Under the pieces are notes generated by a model, which worked only from the letters and a program-made list of their open reading frames with translations, did not search any database and was not told the DNA's origin. Source: Breviolum minutum Mf 1.05b.01 (taxonomy: Eukaryota > Sar > Dinophyceae > Suessiales > Symbiodiniaceae). From it: a stretch of 64,000 nucleotides of DNA. Positions within the stretch are counted from its first letter, which is position 1. Every line of letters starts with the position of its first letter. The position numbers and the translations under genes were made by a program. This document shows positions 43,524 through 55,039 of this stretch, piece after piece. The stretch is taken from NCBI GenBank assembly GCA_000507305.1, contig DF239552.1, positions 62,001 through 126,000 of the forward strand, written 5' to 3'.

Positions 43524-43715
43524 TATGTATTCATTTGCATTTGCACAGGTATACATTTCCGATAGTTGTATACAAAGTTTGGACCTTGGACTATTTGATG
43601 TGAACAGTTGATACAGTTGTTTCAGTCTATTTGGTAGTAGAAACAAGGTGGTGAAGAAACATGGGTTACATGGTTCAGAACATTTCTTTGTGTCGCTGGC
43701 ATGTTTCATTCTTAG

Positions 43716-43989
43716 CTTCAAGACCCTCTATAGAGCTTGTATCGGATCACTTTCTGAAACATGGCTTTGGTGGATCTACAGCCGATCTCAGAACGCTGAT
43801 CGGACACCCCGATGCAGGTAAAGATGCAGCCAGTCGTGCGATTGAAAGTTACTTGGGAGTCACATAGGTGATGAAGTTGCTTGAGGGTTACAACTTGGAG
43901 GTTTCTATTGAGAAGATTCGGGCAGTTTTTGTTGAGATGTCTTTTTCAAATCTAGCCAGGTGCCAATTCAGCTTCCAAACGCGATCCTA
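43716..43989 (+). CDS. Candidate exon with an in-frame TAG
   Basis: Acceptor gtttcattcttag. After two bases: RPSIELVSDHFLKHGFGGST, ADLRTLIGHPDAGKDAASRA, then GVT, TAG (43865), and the same frame resumes VMKLLEGYNLEVSIEKIRAV. GTAAAG at 43818 could be a donor, but the joined phase would then break. Confidence 0.45.
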
Positions 43990-44109
43990 AGACACTCTAA
44001 ATACAACATCACATTTGGGGTCCGACCCTGTATGATTATTTGCACTTATGGCTACATGCATGTGGCATATATGCAGCATATCAGTATAGCTCTATATTTA
44101 CATTATCCC

Positions 44110-44201
44110 TAAGAATCCAGGTATTTCCTAAGAAAGTGATTACTCCTGCATAATAGGATTGGAACCCTCAATCCTATTCTAGGGAGGGGCCTGGATTCTT
44201 A
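44110..44201. mobile_element. TIR element, family D
   Basis: Perfect ends taagaatccagg / cctggattctta, 92 bp, with an inner palindrome aataggatt / aatcctatt. Confidence 0.65.
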
Positions 44202-44293
44202 CGGTATATATATATATATATTTAATTATATGTTAAGGGGTGAGCATTGGAAGTCTTGTCCGATTCTCAATGCACCCAGTGGTCGATTCTCAG

Positions 44294-44370
44294 GCTTTGT
44301 GTCGGCTGTGTCAGGATTTAGCGATCCTTTGGCCCCTTGGTCTGCAACAGATGCCGTTAGCCCTTAAATA
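44294..44370 (+). CDS. Candidate exon, frame uncertain
   Basis: AG (gattctcag). FVSAVSGFSDPLAPWSATDA, or in another frame ALCRLCQDLAILWPLGLQQM, which runs on to 44521. Confidence 0.35.
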
Positions 44371-44840
44371 TTCACCGGGCCACAAAAAAAGAATTCATGA
44401 ACCTTTCCCTGCTGTTTTTTTCCAAATCTTTCTGCTGTTCCGCGGGAGGATGCGAAAGGTATACTCAAGAATTAGAAGTCCATGTCCATGTTTTTCGGCA
44501 TTCCTCCTCTATGTGGACTAGTGACTAGCGGTGGGTCTCGTATACAACTAGCTCCCTTCCTACCAATCACAATATCCATAAAAGGGGCTTGGATGACCAT
44601 ATCCAACATTCCTCAACTATCCTCAACTATTGTTGTTTCAGTCAGGTCAGTGCCTGATTTTTTTCAAGTGGGGATTCCAACACAAAAAAGCATCATTTCT
44701 GGATGATAGTTCTTAAGGGGTCTATTTGAGCCAATGGCATCGGTTGCATTCAGTATCTTTTTGTTAAGATGCTTTTGGCAAATAGAAGTTTTGACAATAG
44801 AACTACATAGAACTATACATAATAAAGAACCACCCATCAG

Positions 44841-45016
44841 ATAGGCATCTCATCTCTAGTACTTACGACTGTAAAATCCAATACCCCCATGAAAGAGTTC
44901 GAATAGTTGGATTGCAGACGGCACCCCCATGTCCAACTTTGGTTTTCGCCAATGAGATGATGAACAAACAGCTGCTGAATGTCCTTCATCTCAGATTTTG
45001 TTCCCGAGATGTTTGA
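44841..45016 (+). CDS. Candidate exon, 58 codons
   Basis: AG at 44839-44840. After two bases: DCKIQYPHERVRIVGLQTAP, FANEMMNKQLLNVLHLRFCS, stop at 45014. The antisense (44837-45151) is also open. Confidence 0.4.
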
Positions 45017-45022
45017 TGAAAT

Positions 45023-45190
45023 CCACCTTTTCAAGTGATGAAAAATCCGTGACCAAACTTGATCCCCTACTTGGAGGTCACGATGAACCAACATCCAACT
45101 ATTTAAAGGGTCACGTGAACTCACCATCATTTCTGAGGTCAACAGCAGCACAGAGTCAGCGATGGCACTTATTGAAGGGGCAAATGATAT
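45023..45190 (+). CDS. Open coding-like segment
   Basis: SSDEKSVTKLDPLLGGHDEP, then TSNYLKGHVNSPSFLRSTAA, in frame 44998-45384. After about 45190 the frame turns hydrophobic from T-rich DNA, so it probably ends there. Confidence 0.35.
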
Positions 45191-45958
45191 GCACCTTTGA
45201 GCTGTTTTGTTTGATATTTCTATGCTATAAGTATAGCAGTTGTTTTTTTACAGTGTGTTGCTATCTATGTTCTATATTAATAGTTGATAGCATATTTATT
45301 GTTATCCAATATGTCCATGTTTTGTTTCTTGTAATTTCGATATGGTCATCACTTTTTTGGCATATTGGAGCGATCCATTGTTGAGGTATCATACCTTGAA
45401 GTTCACCACAAAAAGGCATGGTCACTTGGTGTTTTCAAGCCTATCCATGAAGGGTGAAGGATTTAAAACCCACAAATTAGGGTGAACTGTTGCGAATGGC
45501 AAAGAATCAGTATCATCATATCTTGAGCAAATGGTGAGATGAACAGGGGCAAGTGATTTTGGAACTCCACTTGGCGGATTTGTTGTAGATGTTTTCTGAT
45601 GTTTTGTTTTTTCCATTCGGGGACACTGAAACAGGTTGTTTCATCGTTCGTTTTCGGGGGGCGATATGTCACCCTCAAGCCGCTTGGAATCCTTCACTCG
45701 CAGCTGATTGGGCGTTGTTTTTTCTTGTTCCCGATGTTCAGTCCCACAAGGAGTAGGTAGAATAAACTTAGATCAATTATCAAGACTACTTGGCAACAAT
45801 GTTTCACAACAAAAATCATGTATCTAACACTTGACTTGATCTGAATGAGCCTTACCTTCATTAGCATGTTTTTGGCTGATTTCTCCATATCTTCCCCTTA
45901 TAATGTTTGTTTGGTGAGTCACCAAGTTACATGGCAATGGCCTTACCTACCTTCCCAG

Positions 45959-46035
45959 CTTAGGCTTAGATCGACTGGAAGCCTTGACGAAAAATCTCGG
46001 TCTTGCAACGGAAGCCATGCAGGATGGGAAGTTAT
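45959..46035 (+). CDS. Candidate exon
   Basis: Acceptor ttacctaccttcccag. After one base: LGLDRLEALTKNLGLATEAM then QDGKL, an amphipathic helix-like peptide. The 3' border is unclear. Confidence 0.5.
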
Positions 46036-46452
46036 CTCAAAAAAAAAATCTGGAGTCGGAGGGGAGAAGTTCCCCCCCTCCCAGGGAACAGATACATGGG
46101 ACCCACCTGGGGAGGAAATCATCGACTTTTAAACAAGTGCCGGCTGAATGGTAGATGTTTAGTTCCCAGTTTTGGGGGATTTTTTGCGGGAGGTGTCAAT
46201 GTAAATGATTTTGATAATGGTTTTTGTGGATACTGATACTGTTCTGCTCTTTGCGGGTTTTTTGTCATTTACTCCCATTTAGCTTCCAAAATCATCATTG
46301 GTGAGGAGGTTTCATGTGTACCCAATCGTTTGTGTGTGTATATATACATATATTTGTTTATTTACAGTATATTTACAGATTTATGTTACTATGTTCCATA
46401 TATATATATATATATATATATTCTCTTCATGGGTTGATCGCTTTTTGTTCAG

Positions 46453-46620
46453 GGTTTAAAAGGTATTTTTCTTAACACCTCCAAGAGAATAGGCGTAATT
46501 TGCTCGATGAGTGCTTCGCATCAACGGGTTGATCCGCTTCAGTCCCTGGCGCGGGCGCGAAACAACCAGCTGGGCGTCACTTGGAGATTTATTCGATCGA
46601 CCGGAGGAGTGGAGGGGTAG
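46453..46620 (+). CDS. Candidate exon
   Basis: Acceptor cgctttttgttcag. Phase 0: GLKGIFLNTSKRIGVICSMS, ASHQRVDPLQSLARARNNQL, GVTWRFIRSTGGVEG, stop at 46618. GC-rich third positions from 46540. The antisense is open too. Confidence 0.5.
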   Translation, partial: GLKGIFLNTSKRIGVICSMSASHQRVDPLQSLARARNNQLGVTWRFIRSTGGVEG

Positions 46621-46929
46621 GAAGCCAGGCCCCTGGGGTTTTTTTCAGTGGACAGTCCTCTGGTTTTGAGTTCTGCTAATAGGGAAAGGATGAAGTTCTC
46701 AACAGGTTCAGCCGCCAGATATTTGAACATTCAAGAATCGACCCTAAAGTCCGAAGCCTCTCCAGTTTTTTTGTTGATAGCTCTCTACTTTTAATTTCGG
46801 CCATTTGACTTGACAGTAGACTCCAAAAAAAATATCAAAACAAAAGATTTGAAACAAATTTTCCACCTGGAAAATTGGTGTTTTCAAAAGTATACTTGGA
46901 GGATCATCCCAGTTAGTAAGTGGTTAGTA

Positions 46930-47006
46930 ACCCCTGAAAACTAACATGTCCCCTAAAAAGGGACTATTTTAGTAGGGAATACATCTTCNATGTAGTTTTC
47001 AGGGGT
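46930..47006. mobile_element. TIR element, family B
   Basis: acccctgaaaactaacatg on the left, atgtagttttcaggggtg on the right. One N at 46988 inside. AG at the right end (gttttcag). Confidence 0.65.
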
Positions 47007-47062
47007 GTCATAACCCTATTTAAAAGCCATTTTAGGGAAATCGTTCCACGCCACATGGAACC

Positions 47063-47212
47063 ATGTTAAACATCGCTGGCTGGATCCCTCAACATCCCAT
47101 CGATGTGAAGGTCTACCACCACAGCTCGGTGGGCTCCAAGAAACGTCAAGAAGCGTTGCTTGGGCTGGTTGGTTGGGCTGGCTGTGTGTATTTTTGCAAC
47201 TGCCAATGGAAG

Positions 47213-47254
<42 letters not shown>

Positions 47255-47407
47255 GGGAAACACTGTGAATTTATCGGCAATCAACCATCTCAAGTGCGGT
47301 TTGCTGCCAATCGGCGCCATTGCCGAGGCTACTTGACTTTGCCACCCATCGAGCGGGGAGTGATGAAGCAGAGGATGGGCTTGAAAATGTTCGGAGATGG
47401 CAAATAA
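47063..47407 (+). CDS. Candidate exon with poly-Gln tract, 114 codons
   Basis: ATG 47063: MLNIAGWIPQHPIDVKVYHH, SKKRQEALLGLVGWAGCVYF, CNCQWKK, 13 Gln from (CAA)13, then KHCEFIGNQPSQVRFAANRR and ERGVMKQRMGLKMFGDGK. Third positions are C/G-rich apart from the repeat. Cys/His residues flank the tract. A second frame is open over the first 50 codons. No family recognised. Confidence 0.5.
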
Positions 47408-47532
47408 ACGCAGCATTCAGCAAGGTTCAGGGGAAAAAATATGGAAAAAACAGCCTGGAGGATGCAACTGTTCAACTAGTTTAACCGCTTTTACCGTTGG
47501 TTTGACTCTTGAGAAGACTGGGAACTATGCAG

Positions 47533-47626
47533 AATGTTGTTGCAGGATCTCTTTGACTTTGGACGGGAAAGCAACACATGGCAAGTGCTTCTGGAACTGG
47601 ATAGCACTTGGTGGTCCATCAGGCTG
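47533..47626 (+). CDS. Candidate exon with consensus donor
   Basis: AG (actatgcag) and donor gtaagagt. After one base: MLLQDLFDFGRESNTWQVLL then ELDSTWWSIRL. Among the most protein-like segments here. Confidence 0.55.
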
Positions 47627-47684
47627 GTAAGAGTAAGACAATGAAACGATGGGAATGGGAACAATACATTTGTTATTCACTGTG

Positions 47685-47781
47685 ACGATGACGACAACAA
47701 CCACAACAACAACAACAACAACAACATCGACTATTGCCACCGCTACTACTACAACTACTACTACTATTTCTACTACTACTA

Positions 47782-47833
<52 letters not shown>

Positions 47834-47840
47834 TTATTCT
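47685..47840. repeat. (ACA)n then (CTA)n microsatellite
   Basis: acaacaaca to about 47724, then ctactacta with cca/tct variants to about 47835. Confidence 0.9.
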
Positions 47841-48352
47841 ACTTCTTCTTCTTTGTTTCTTCTCTCTTTCACGGCCACCTGACAAACCGTAACTTTCAGA
47901 TTATTATAGAGGTTTCAGTTTTGACCGCTGATTTATTGCTCTATGAGTCAAACAAATGCATCATTGTTGGCACGTGGGGGAGTTGGGTCCAAAAGATTCA
48001 ATCCGTTCATTGTGAGAATGATATTTGATGAACATTGAAGTAGAATATCATGATGAAGTTTTATATATAGGTCTTTTTTGTGCCGAATGTTTGATTATTC
48101 CAAGAGACTTAGAATGATGATGATGTGATGTAGCAACCAATGATGTGATTTAGCATAGAAGATTTATTTGCAGGGGAAATAGGGATGTTTGCTTCAGCGA
48201 GAATAAAAAGACTTTGAACATCATGGATTTTGATTGATTTTGGGGGTTCTTGTGAGGTCAGCTCAAAAAATAGATGTCGTCAATATGCGTCACATATGTG
48301 TCTTTCCGGATTTCAGTTGGTGAAAGTTCGTCATACAGCCTCGTGATGTCAG

Positions 48353-48455
48353 GGCCTTGTTGGACGAGTACCTGGACCATGCAGAGAGGTATGCCAAGAG
48401 CATTTCAAACGTTGCACAATTGCTTCAAAGCTACACGCACCTCACCTCAAACTAG
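48353..48455 (+). CDS. Candidate exon
   Basis: AG (gtgatgtcag). After one base: ALLDEYLDHAERYAKSISNV then AQLLQSYTHLTSN, stop at 48453. Helical, possibly coiled coil. Two other frames are partly open. Confidence 0.5.
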
Positions 48456-48890
48456 GTTTTGCCTTTCGCCACGCTGGGTTGTTTTGTTCGTTGCGGGTGG
48501 TTGAAATGGAAGTTGTTTGAGACTCTCTCGCAAATCTTACGTGGATGAATCTAAGTGGGTCATGAGCATTTTCAATGTGGAGGGCTGTACTGTTTGATTG
48601 TTTTATAAGGATGTCCCTACACCTAGTTTTTGCAGCCCGGTAAAGCCAAACAGTTTAGAGTCGATGGGACAACATCAACCTGCTTGGAGATGCTTGGAGT
48701 AGTTAGAATAGATTTCGGTGATTGATCATGGTTTTGATTCTTGATGGTCTATGGGTGCTAAATCAAGTCATCGTCCCCCAAAGACCTTTTATTTAGGTTT
48801 GTGAATAGCAATAGTCAATCCAGGGTTTATACCTACCATGACAAAGGCTTCAGAAATGGTGTTCGTTCACTTCTGACCATTTGCAAACAG

Positions 48891-48976
48891 AACGCGTGGC
48901 AGAATTGCGCCCGGCAAGTCAAAGCATCTCTTGTATTCCATGGTGCAGGAGCAATTTTAATGTTGCAGCAAAAAAG
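48891..48976 (+). CDS. Candidate exon
   Basis: AG (atttgcaaacag), donor gtagca. Phase 0: NAWQNCARQVKASLVFHGAG then AILMLQQK plus two bases. Confidence 0.5.
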
Positions 48977-49224
48977 GTAGCATGGGACTTTGTCGCCGCC
49001 ATCAGGCGGCCCACTTTGGAACGACAACGACAGAAGAAACACTAGTACAGCTAAACGAATGTCAGTCCACCAGCAGGTGCACTGGGGGTAGGCACCACGC
49101 CGTCCCCCCCAACCCCCCTCCAGTTTTTTTTATGTTTTTTGGTTGTCTCCTCTCACCACTATGCAACGGCGAATGCACTAGGGATTAGGCCCTGCGCCCT
49201 CCCCCCAAGCCCCCTCCAGCTTGC

Positions 49225-49225
<1 letters not shown>

Positions 49226-49259
<34 letters not shown>

Positions 49260-49275
49260 AAACAACAGCAACAAA
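49226..49275. repeat. (CAA)n microsatellite
   Basis: About 11 caa triplets, then aaacaacagcaac. Confidence 0.9.
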
Positions 49276-49640
49276 ATGAAAACAGGGGATCTGAAGAACC
49301 ACCGGTACGGGCAAGCGAGCGTTAGTTCTAGCAACAAACCCTCACCTGCAACCTTCCTCCAGCTTGTTTAGCTTGTCTATTTTTCGAGGTCGTCCCAGCA
49401 ATTGGTATGGCTGGGGGTCCGGTAAATCGATTTCTGCGGAACTCAATAGCTGGAGTGTATGTGCTGGCAATAATAGACTATATGTTCCATTTTTGTCAAT
49501 ACCGGTTCAGGGTTCTTCTAGTACTAGTACCTCATAAATAGACATATTCAGGCATGAGGGTTGGAAAAAATAAGGTCGAGGAGGGTTGAAATAGCAAGGT
49601 GGAGGGTTGAACAAATAAGGTCGAGGGTTGACAAAAAGAT

Positions 49641-49838
49641 GTGCCCAAAACACTTGGGCAAGTGAGATGTCGTGATTCAAGGTCATGCTCTATGGAATAT
49701 GCACCGGTACATGAAGGATTTTCTCAACTTATGCCACTCAGCAGTGGGATGGGAGATGGGAGGGATGATGAGGTGCAACGGCGTTGGATACAGTTACAAC
49801 CTCACCCCATAGATGATGGCTCCCAAGTATTAGCTTGA
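49641..49838 (+). CDS. Open coding-like segment
   Basis: TLGQVRCRDSRSCSMEYAPV, DDEVQRRWIQLQPHPIDDGS, stop near 49836. Borders unclear. Confidence 0.35.
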   Translation: MPKTLGQVRCRDSRSCSMEYAPVHEGFSQLMPLSSGMGDGRDDEVQRRWIQLQPHPIDDGSQVLA

Positions 49839-49947
49839 CATGTATTTTTGCTTGTCAATGTCAAGCCAGTCTCCGAATAATAGCTATATAAAAGGAAACA
49901 TCCTCAGATGTGCGTTGGGGATGGGGACGTTGTGATATTTACCATGC

Positions 49948-50127
49948 ATGGTTGTGTTCCAAGTTCTGTTGAAGCGAAGTGATTTGGTGCAATCGGATCT
50001 GGTGCAGCCAGACTTGAGAAATGCTTTCAGTCTCCCACAGCATAGGAAATTTTTGGAACATTTGGAAGCCACCATATTCAGTTGCGTTATATTATTTCAT
50101 ATCTTTTCTATACATGAACACGTGTGA
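49948..50127 (+). CDS. Candidate exon
   Basis: From ATG 49948: MVVFQVLLKRSDLVQSDLVQ then PDLRNAFSLPQHRKFLEHLE. Open to 50125, but the end is probably near 50085. The antisense frame is also open. Confidence 0.4.
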   Translation: MVVFQVLLKRSDLVQSDLVQPDLRNAFSLPQHRKFLEHLEATIFSCVILFHIFSIHEHV

Positions 50128-50433
50128 AATATGCACACATATGCATGTTGCATGACTATGAATGATATCAACACATCAAAGGTATCGTGATTTCTTACGG
50201 TGAGATTAGTATTATTAGAGTCATTTTGAGACCCTTTTGACCTTTGATGCCTGACCGCTGTTATTTGCTTTTTCTCGTTGTAAAGTGGAGAACATATTGG
50301 CCCCGGCTATGGGCTGCCACATGAACGATAAGACCCCCAAAAAGATCCTCCTGGATCACAAGCCAAACACATGGTCCTAATGATTTTTCAAGGACCGATC
50401 GCCCAATCAAGGGTCAGAAACAGAAAAAACATA

Positions 50434-50534
50434 CACCCCCCAAGATAAACATAGAACCTGAAAATGATGGTTTGGAAGATGTTTCTCCTTTTCCAGGGGT
50501 GTATTTTCAGGTTCCATGTTAATCTTGCCAGGTG
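50434..50534. mobile_element. TIR element, family B (introner-like)
   Basis: 101 bp between TA dinucleotides (50432-50433 and 50535-50536). Left caccccccaagataaacata, right tgttaatcttgccaggtg, extending to gaacctgaaaat / attttcaggttc: about 33-bp TIRs. AG at 50530-50531. Confidence 0.75.
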
Positions 50535-50723
50535 TATTCCTCCCACTTTTCTGTTGGATCATTTGATCATCGGCTTGCCTTGTCCAGGAAGGCAGAAAAG
50601 TCACATCGTATTACCTTGGCAGAAACCTGGACCAAAGCAATGCCTTTGGTTGGCTTACTGATTTCCAAGGCCTTAAAACGACGATCAAAAAACAAAACAT
50701 TAGGGAGTTTGGCAATTTGGTGA
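50532..50723 (+). CDS. Candidate exon starting in a TIR
   Basis: The acceptor atcttgccag lies in the right TIR of family B. Phase 0: VYSSHFSVGSFDHRLALSRK, AEKSHRITLAETWTKAMPLV, then GLLISKALKRRSKNKTLGSL, stop at 50721. Basic C-terminal part. Confidence 0.5.
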   Translation: MYSSHFSVGSFDHRLALSRKAEKSHRITLAETWTKAMPLVGLLISKALKRRSKNKTLGSLAIW

Positions 50724-51150
50724 TGTTTTTCCCTGTTTGGTTCCGTCGGCCAATGCTTCAAGTGGTTGCTTGATGTTGGATATATATTTCTATGTATATT
50801 ATGTTTTAAATGGAATGAGTATGAGTAAGTGGGGTGGGTGATCCCCACAACAGCAACCCGGATCAGAGGGCGGTGTGTATACAAAGATGCTGTCGTTTTC
50901 TTGATATACATTGTGCACATTCAGCATTCAGTATCTAAACTTGTCATGCCTGGCAGCTATATCGCAGCATATGACCATTTTGTCATACAATTCTAGTCGT
51001 ATTTACATAGTTGGCTATACCAGTCAAACAAAGGTTGCTCCCACACGTCCTTTTCTTGTTGCAGGAGTTGGGAAGATTAGGATGCATCATACCCACTATC
51101 ATATTCTTCGACTGGGTCCAAATGGGTTGGAACCATCAACTATTTAAAAG

Positions 51151-51202
51151 ACAGATGTGCAAGAAATTGGAGGGTTGTGATGAAATTGCATGTGACACTC
51201 CG
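51151..51202 (+). CDS. Candidate exon ending in a family B left TIR
   Basis: AG (ttaaaag). After one base: QMCKKLEGCDEIACDTP, then donor gtaaac inside cactccggtaaactaacata, a family B left end. Confidence 0.4.
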
Positions 51203-51274
51203 GTAAACTAACATAGCAGTGGAAAATTAACAATTTTGTAGGTATTCACCAGGAACCATGGTGATTTTCCATAG

Positions 51275-51480
51275 CCCTGCGCCAGTGGCAGGTGGTGGAT
51301 GGTGATGCATTTGCAAAACTGAGCATTGAAGATGCAACTTGGCTGGAATCATGTCATGTGGAATTTTTAAAGGGGTGGGTTCATTATGTCCAGCGAGTCT
51401 ATGAAAACCTATGCATCCATGATTTAAACCTGTTTGCATGGGTGATGGATGTTTTACCTTTCTCACTTCTTACTTCATAG
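51275..51480 (+). CDS. Candidate exon
   Basis: AG (gattttccatag). After two bases: LRQWQVVDGDAFAKLSIEDA, TWLESCHVEFLKGWVHYVQR, then VYENLCIHDLNLFAWVMDVL, stop at 51478. Its phase does not match 51151-51202. Confidence 0.45.
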
Positions 51481-52513
51481 GAAGTGCTGAAGATACTGAC
51501 TCTCAGTCACCAACGAATTTGGAGCGCAAAAAGTAATATTTGTAGACACCAGCCAGGAATTAACACAGACTATGGGTACTATATGGTACATGTATATATA
51601 TATATATGGTATTATCGTAGAATAGTGGCAAACAAATCTGTTGTTTTTTCCATCTGACTCAACCATTTCCTTTCCTTCGGTGATTCCAGTTGTGAAAATG
51701 GTTGCATTTCAACCGGAACTCCAGGGCAAACAAGATTGTCATTTTACTTTTAAGGGTATATAGAGTCGTTTCCAGCTGGATTTTGGCTCCAGATTTTGCA
51801 ATTTGTTCCATAGTAGTGAGATGTTGTTCTTTCTTTGGTGTTTTCACTGTATCGTAAGGATAGTCATGAGTCATGAGTGAAAAAGACCAGCTTCTTCATC
51901 TCCGGCCTCCGGTTTTTTTTATAAGGCAAAGAGTGCTTATGAGATGTTGAAGCCCCGCGTCAAGGTGCGGCTGGGGATTTGGATTTGGACTCTGGACCAC
52001 ATTTTCAAAACCAGCCTTGGGAGTGGCAAAAAGACTCGAAAGGACTCGATAGGATTTTTCACGGCTTTCGCACCATGACAATCAATGTAAGGAGATTGCA
52101 AGCAATACTCTTTTAAGGTGCACTTTCATTTCAGGTATGTACCATCTGAACATTTTTTTCGCTGAATTTAATCGTTCCATATTTCCAGGGAACTTTTTTG
52201 GATTTGTTGGAGCCTTCTATTGGTGACCATCGGCAATCCCAGCAAGTCTGGCTTGAGTGATACCATATGACCATTGACAACCCATACACCTCGCTAACAC
52301 CCTGACATTGACTATGGGCGCAGCAAAAGGAAGATGCCCCAAGATTAACTAGAACAAACATGAACAAACTACTGAAGGTATTGGTACTATATCAACAATT
52401 TGACAGTCCAGCATGCATCCAAGTGCAAGATGTTATTATGGAAGGTATATATTGCTAAGTTTGTTGAGATCGTCACAGTCCACCGGGTTCCACCACTAGC
52501 TTCATCTTTTTAG

Positions 52514-52650
52514 GAGCTGTGTCACAATGACCTGAACGCCACACAAACGGCCGTGGCGTTGGCGGTGAATACAAGTCTCAAGGAAGGCTTCTTTGGACAA
52601 ACTCAACATCAGCTGGCTGTCCTGTTCCAGGAGAATCGGGACAGGCAAAG
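52514..52650 (+). CDS. Candidate exon with clear borders
   Basis: Acceptor ttcatctttttag and donor gtaact. Phase 0: ELCHNDLNATQTAVALAVNT, SLKEGFFGQTQHQLAVLFQE, NRDRQ plus two bases. GC-rich third positions. No family recognised. Confidence 0.55.
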
Positions 52651-53703
52651 GTAACTGTATATGGGAATGTCACAAAGGGAATCACCGCGAAAACTCCACT
52701 AGAAATGGGTTTATGTAAACCATGAAAAAATAGGGTTCCTTATTTCGTAGACACAAATCACGAAAAAATGATGCCCTCTCAGCAAGATGATGTAAGATGC
52801 CAAACATTTATTAAATTGGAGGATGCACGATTGAAGCTGTATGTTGGAGGTAGTAACTCAGCCAACAATCGATACCCACCTCTTCAGGTACCTAGATCTT
52901 TCCTATTAGAAGTTGGGTTGTTTATGTTACCAGAACAGCGGTACGCCTCACATGAACAACATACAGGGACATGATGTATGTATGTGTTTTCAATGGAGAA
53001 GTTATTGTAAAACTCAAAAGGTTCATCATGTATGATGCAGTAATAAAGTATACAATGATGTATGTTGCATGTAAAAGAGCATTCATGATTTTGTCAGGCC
53101 CATAGGTTGACATGATGCGGCTCACCATGGATTCTCCCGCATCACCGTTTTCAAACGAGCTAGGAATTGCAGATGCTTCGTGGTCGTGGGGAGGACCTCT
53201 CCAAGGAGCCGGCTCACAAGATTCACAAGTGACAAAAAGATTGCCATGAGTTTGTTGTTGATTTTATTCATTGGATTATGACCTTGAAATTCGAGAATGG
53301 TTGACTTCTCAGGTTTAGTGGATATTGGTGACTTCCCAGGTTTCCGGGGGTTAGTTTGGGTGGTAAAAGATGGGGGTAAGTTTTGCAGGTTAGTCCTCAC
53401 TAACCTCACCAAGCTACTGTTGCGTTGAACTCCTCATGTGGCACATGTTCGGTCAAAGTTGAGAGACTCCATCTACCCAGTCTCTCATTGAATTCAGCTA
53501 AGGCAGTAGATATACTAGTGGCTTGTTTCTCTCATGTTCATCGTTTACTAAGATCACTAAGTCTACTTTGATTCTTCCTGTCTTCAATTTCAGAAAAAAA
53601 AAGCATATAATTATATATATTTCATATCTTTATATACCCCAACATAATTTTGAAAATCTTGGCTACCAAACTTTCGGCCAATCTCCCGTCACCATCCGTT
53701 TAG

Positions 53704-53868
53704 GACTCCTTGAACCAATTGCAACAGACCTTGCGTCGAGCGCAACTAGCTCTACAGGTCGGCGAAACCGTTGGTTTCAGCCATGATGGGAAGGATTTTG
53801 TCCAAAAACTGGTGGATGTCAAGGGATGTTGTTACACCTTGTGGTTGCTATTAGATGTTATTGAGTAG
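53704..53868 (+). CDS. Candidate exon
   Basis: AG (catccgtttag). Phase 0: DSLNQLQQTLRRAQLALQVG, ETVGFSHDGKDFVQKLVDVK. Open to the TAG at 53866. The start is helical and Gln/Leu-rich. Confidence 0.5.
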   Translation, partial: DSLNQLQQTLRRAQLALQVGETVGFSHDGKDFVQKLVDVKGCCYTLWLLLDVIE

Positions 53869-54486
53869 TAGGGATCATCCTTCCAGATATTCCAATTCGC
53901 CAGACAGATAGATTGGAAAGTCAATTGGAATGCCTCGTTTCCTGACATATATACATATATATATATATAATATCTTAGTATCACGGAAGATGTTTTTTCC
54001 AATCAAGTGTCGGAATGCATTCATTGAAACTGTACACCATTAAGTACACCCTGGAAAATTAGCATGGAACACAATAATGGAGGTTCAGAAGATGATTTTC
54101 CTTTTCAATTGGGTGATTTTGCGGTTAGTGACTGTAATGCTTGTTATTTTCCTCAAATATAAGGGGACATTGAAAATTATAATGTTTGATCTTCATGGGG
54201 CATTGTGTTGACCCGTTTCCCACAACAAAATGCTTCACGACTTTAGTGAGGCTTACTTGGATGTCCCGTTGGAAGTTGGGATCAATGGTCAGTAAATGAT
54301 GTAAATGGGGTATGACCCCATTATATCCCATTTGTGGGTAGGTCACCTGTCCATCCACCAAGCCTGTTTGCTGACCATTTACTCCGTATCACTTCCTGGG
54401 AATCATGGAATCATGGAAGTTTTCACGTAGGGTTCCACTGAACCGTGATTATAGGAGAAAGGGTAGCGATCGGTTTTTTCTACTAC

Positions 54487-54596
54487 TAGGTGGTGGTTTT
54501 GAAACATGTTTTTTCTTTAAATGTTTTTTAAACCCTATTTGGGGACATAATCCAAATTGACTAACAGTTTTTCAAGTGGGTTGAAACCACCAACTA
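54487..54596. mobile_element. TIR element, family C
   Basis: taggtggtggttttgaaac on the left, gggttgaaaccaccaacta on the right, 110 bp. tgattataggagaaagggt lies just upstream, as at 34197. Confidence 0.65.
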
Positions 54597-54878
54597 TAGT
54601 TTTTCATATGTTTGAAAAATAAGGTTCAGACAGTGAACCAGGAACTTGACGTGTCTTTTAGGAAGGTCAAGTCATGACATGTTTTTTACATGTTTGACCA
54701 TTGTAAAACATGTAAAACAGATAGCCTGCATAACACCCTACAGTAGCCCCTGAAAATAGGCCTTCCTTTTCGGAAAGGAGTCGCCCAACCACCATTTCTC
54801 AGGTTTTTCCTGCAAGTTTACAGGAGTGTACAATCTGAATTGGACTTGTTATGTCACTTTTATGTCTATTTTTCTCAG

Positions 54879-55037
54879 GACGATTCTGAGATTCTCATTG
54901 GATCTAGTTTGAGCTCTAGGGTGAACTGTGTATCAGTTGCTGTTTCCTCCCAATGGGGCCCAAAGTGTAAAGAAATCTTATTAATCCAGATCGATTTGGC
55001 AGAGGTTATTACACACATGCACATCAAGAGATTTTGA
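54879..55037 (+). CDS. Candidate exon
   Basis: Acceptor gtctatttttctcag. Phase 0: DDSEILIGSSLSSRVNCVSV then AVSSQWGPKCKEILLIQ. Open to 55035; the real end is unclear. Confidence 0.4.
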   Translation, partial: DDSEILIGSSLSSRVNCVSVAVSSQWGPKCKEILLIQIDLAEVITHMHIKRF

Positions 55038-55039
55038 TT

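Noticed and set aside
47525-47885. Poly-Thr, poly-Val and poly-Ser ORFs
   Set aside because: Products of the ACA/CTA repeat.
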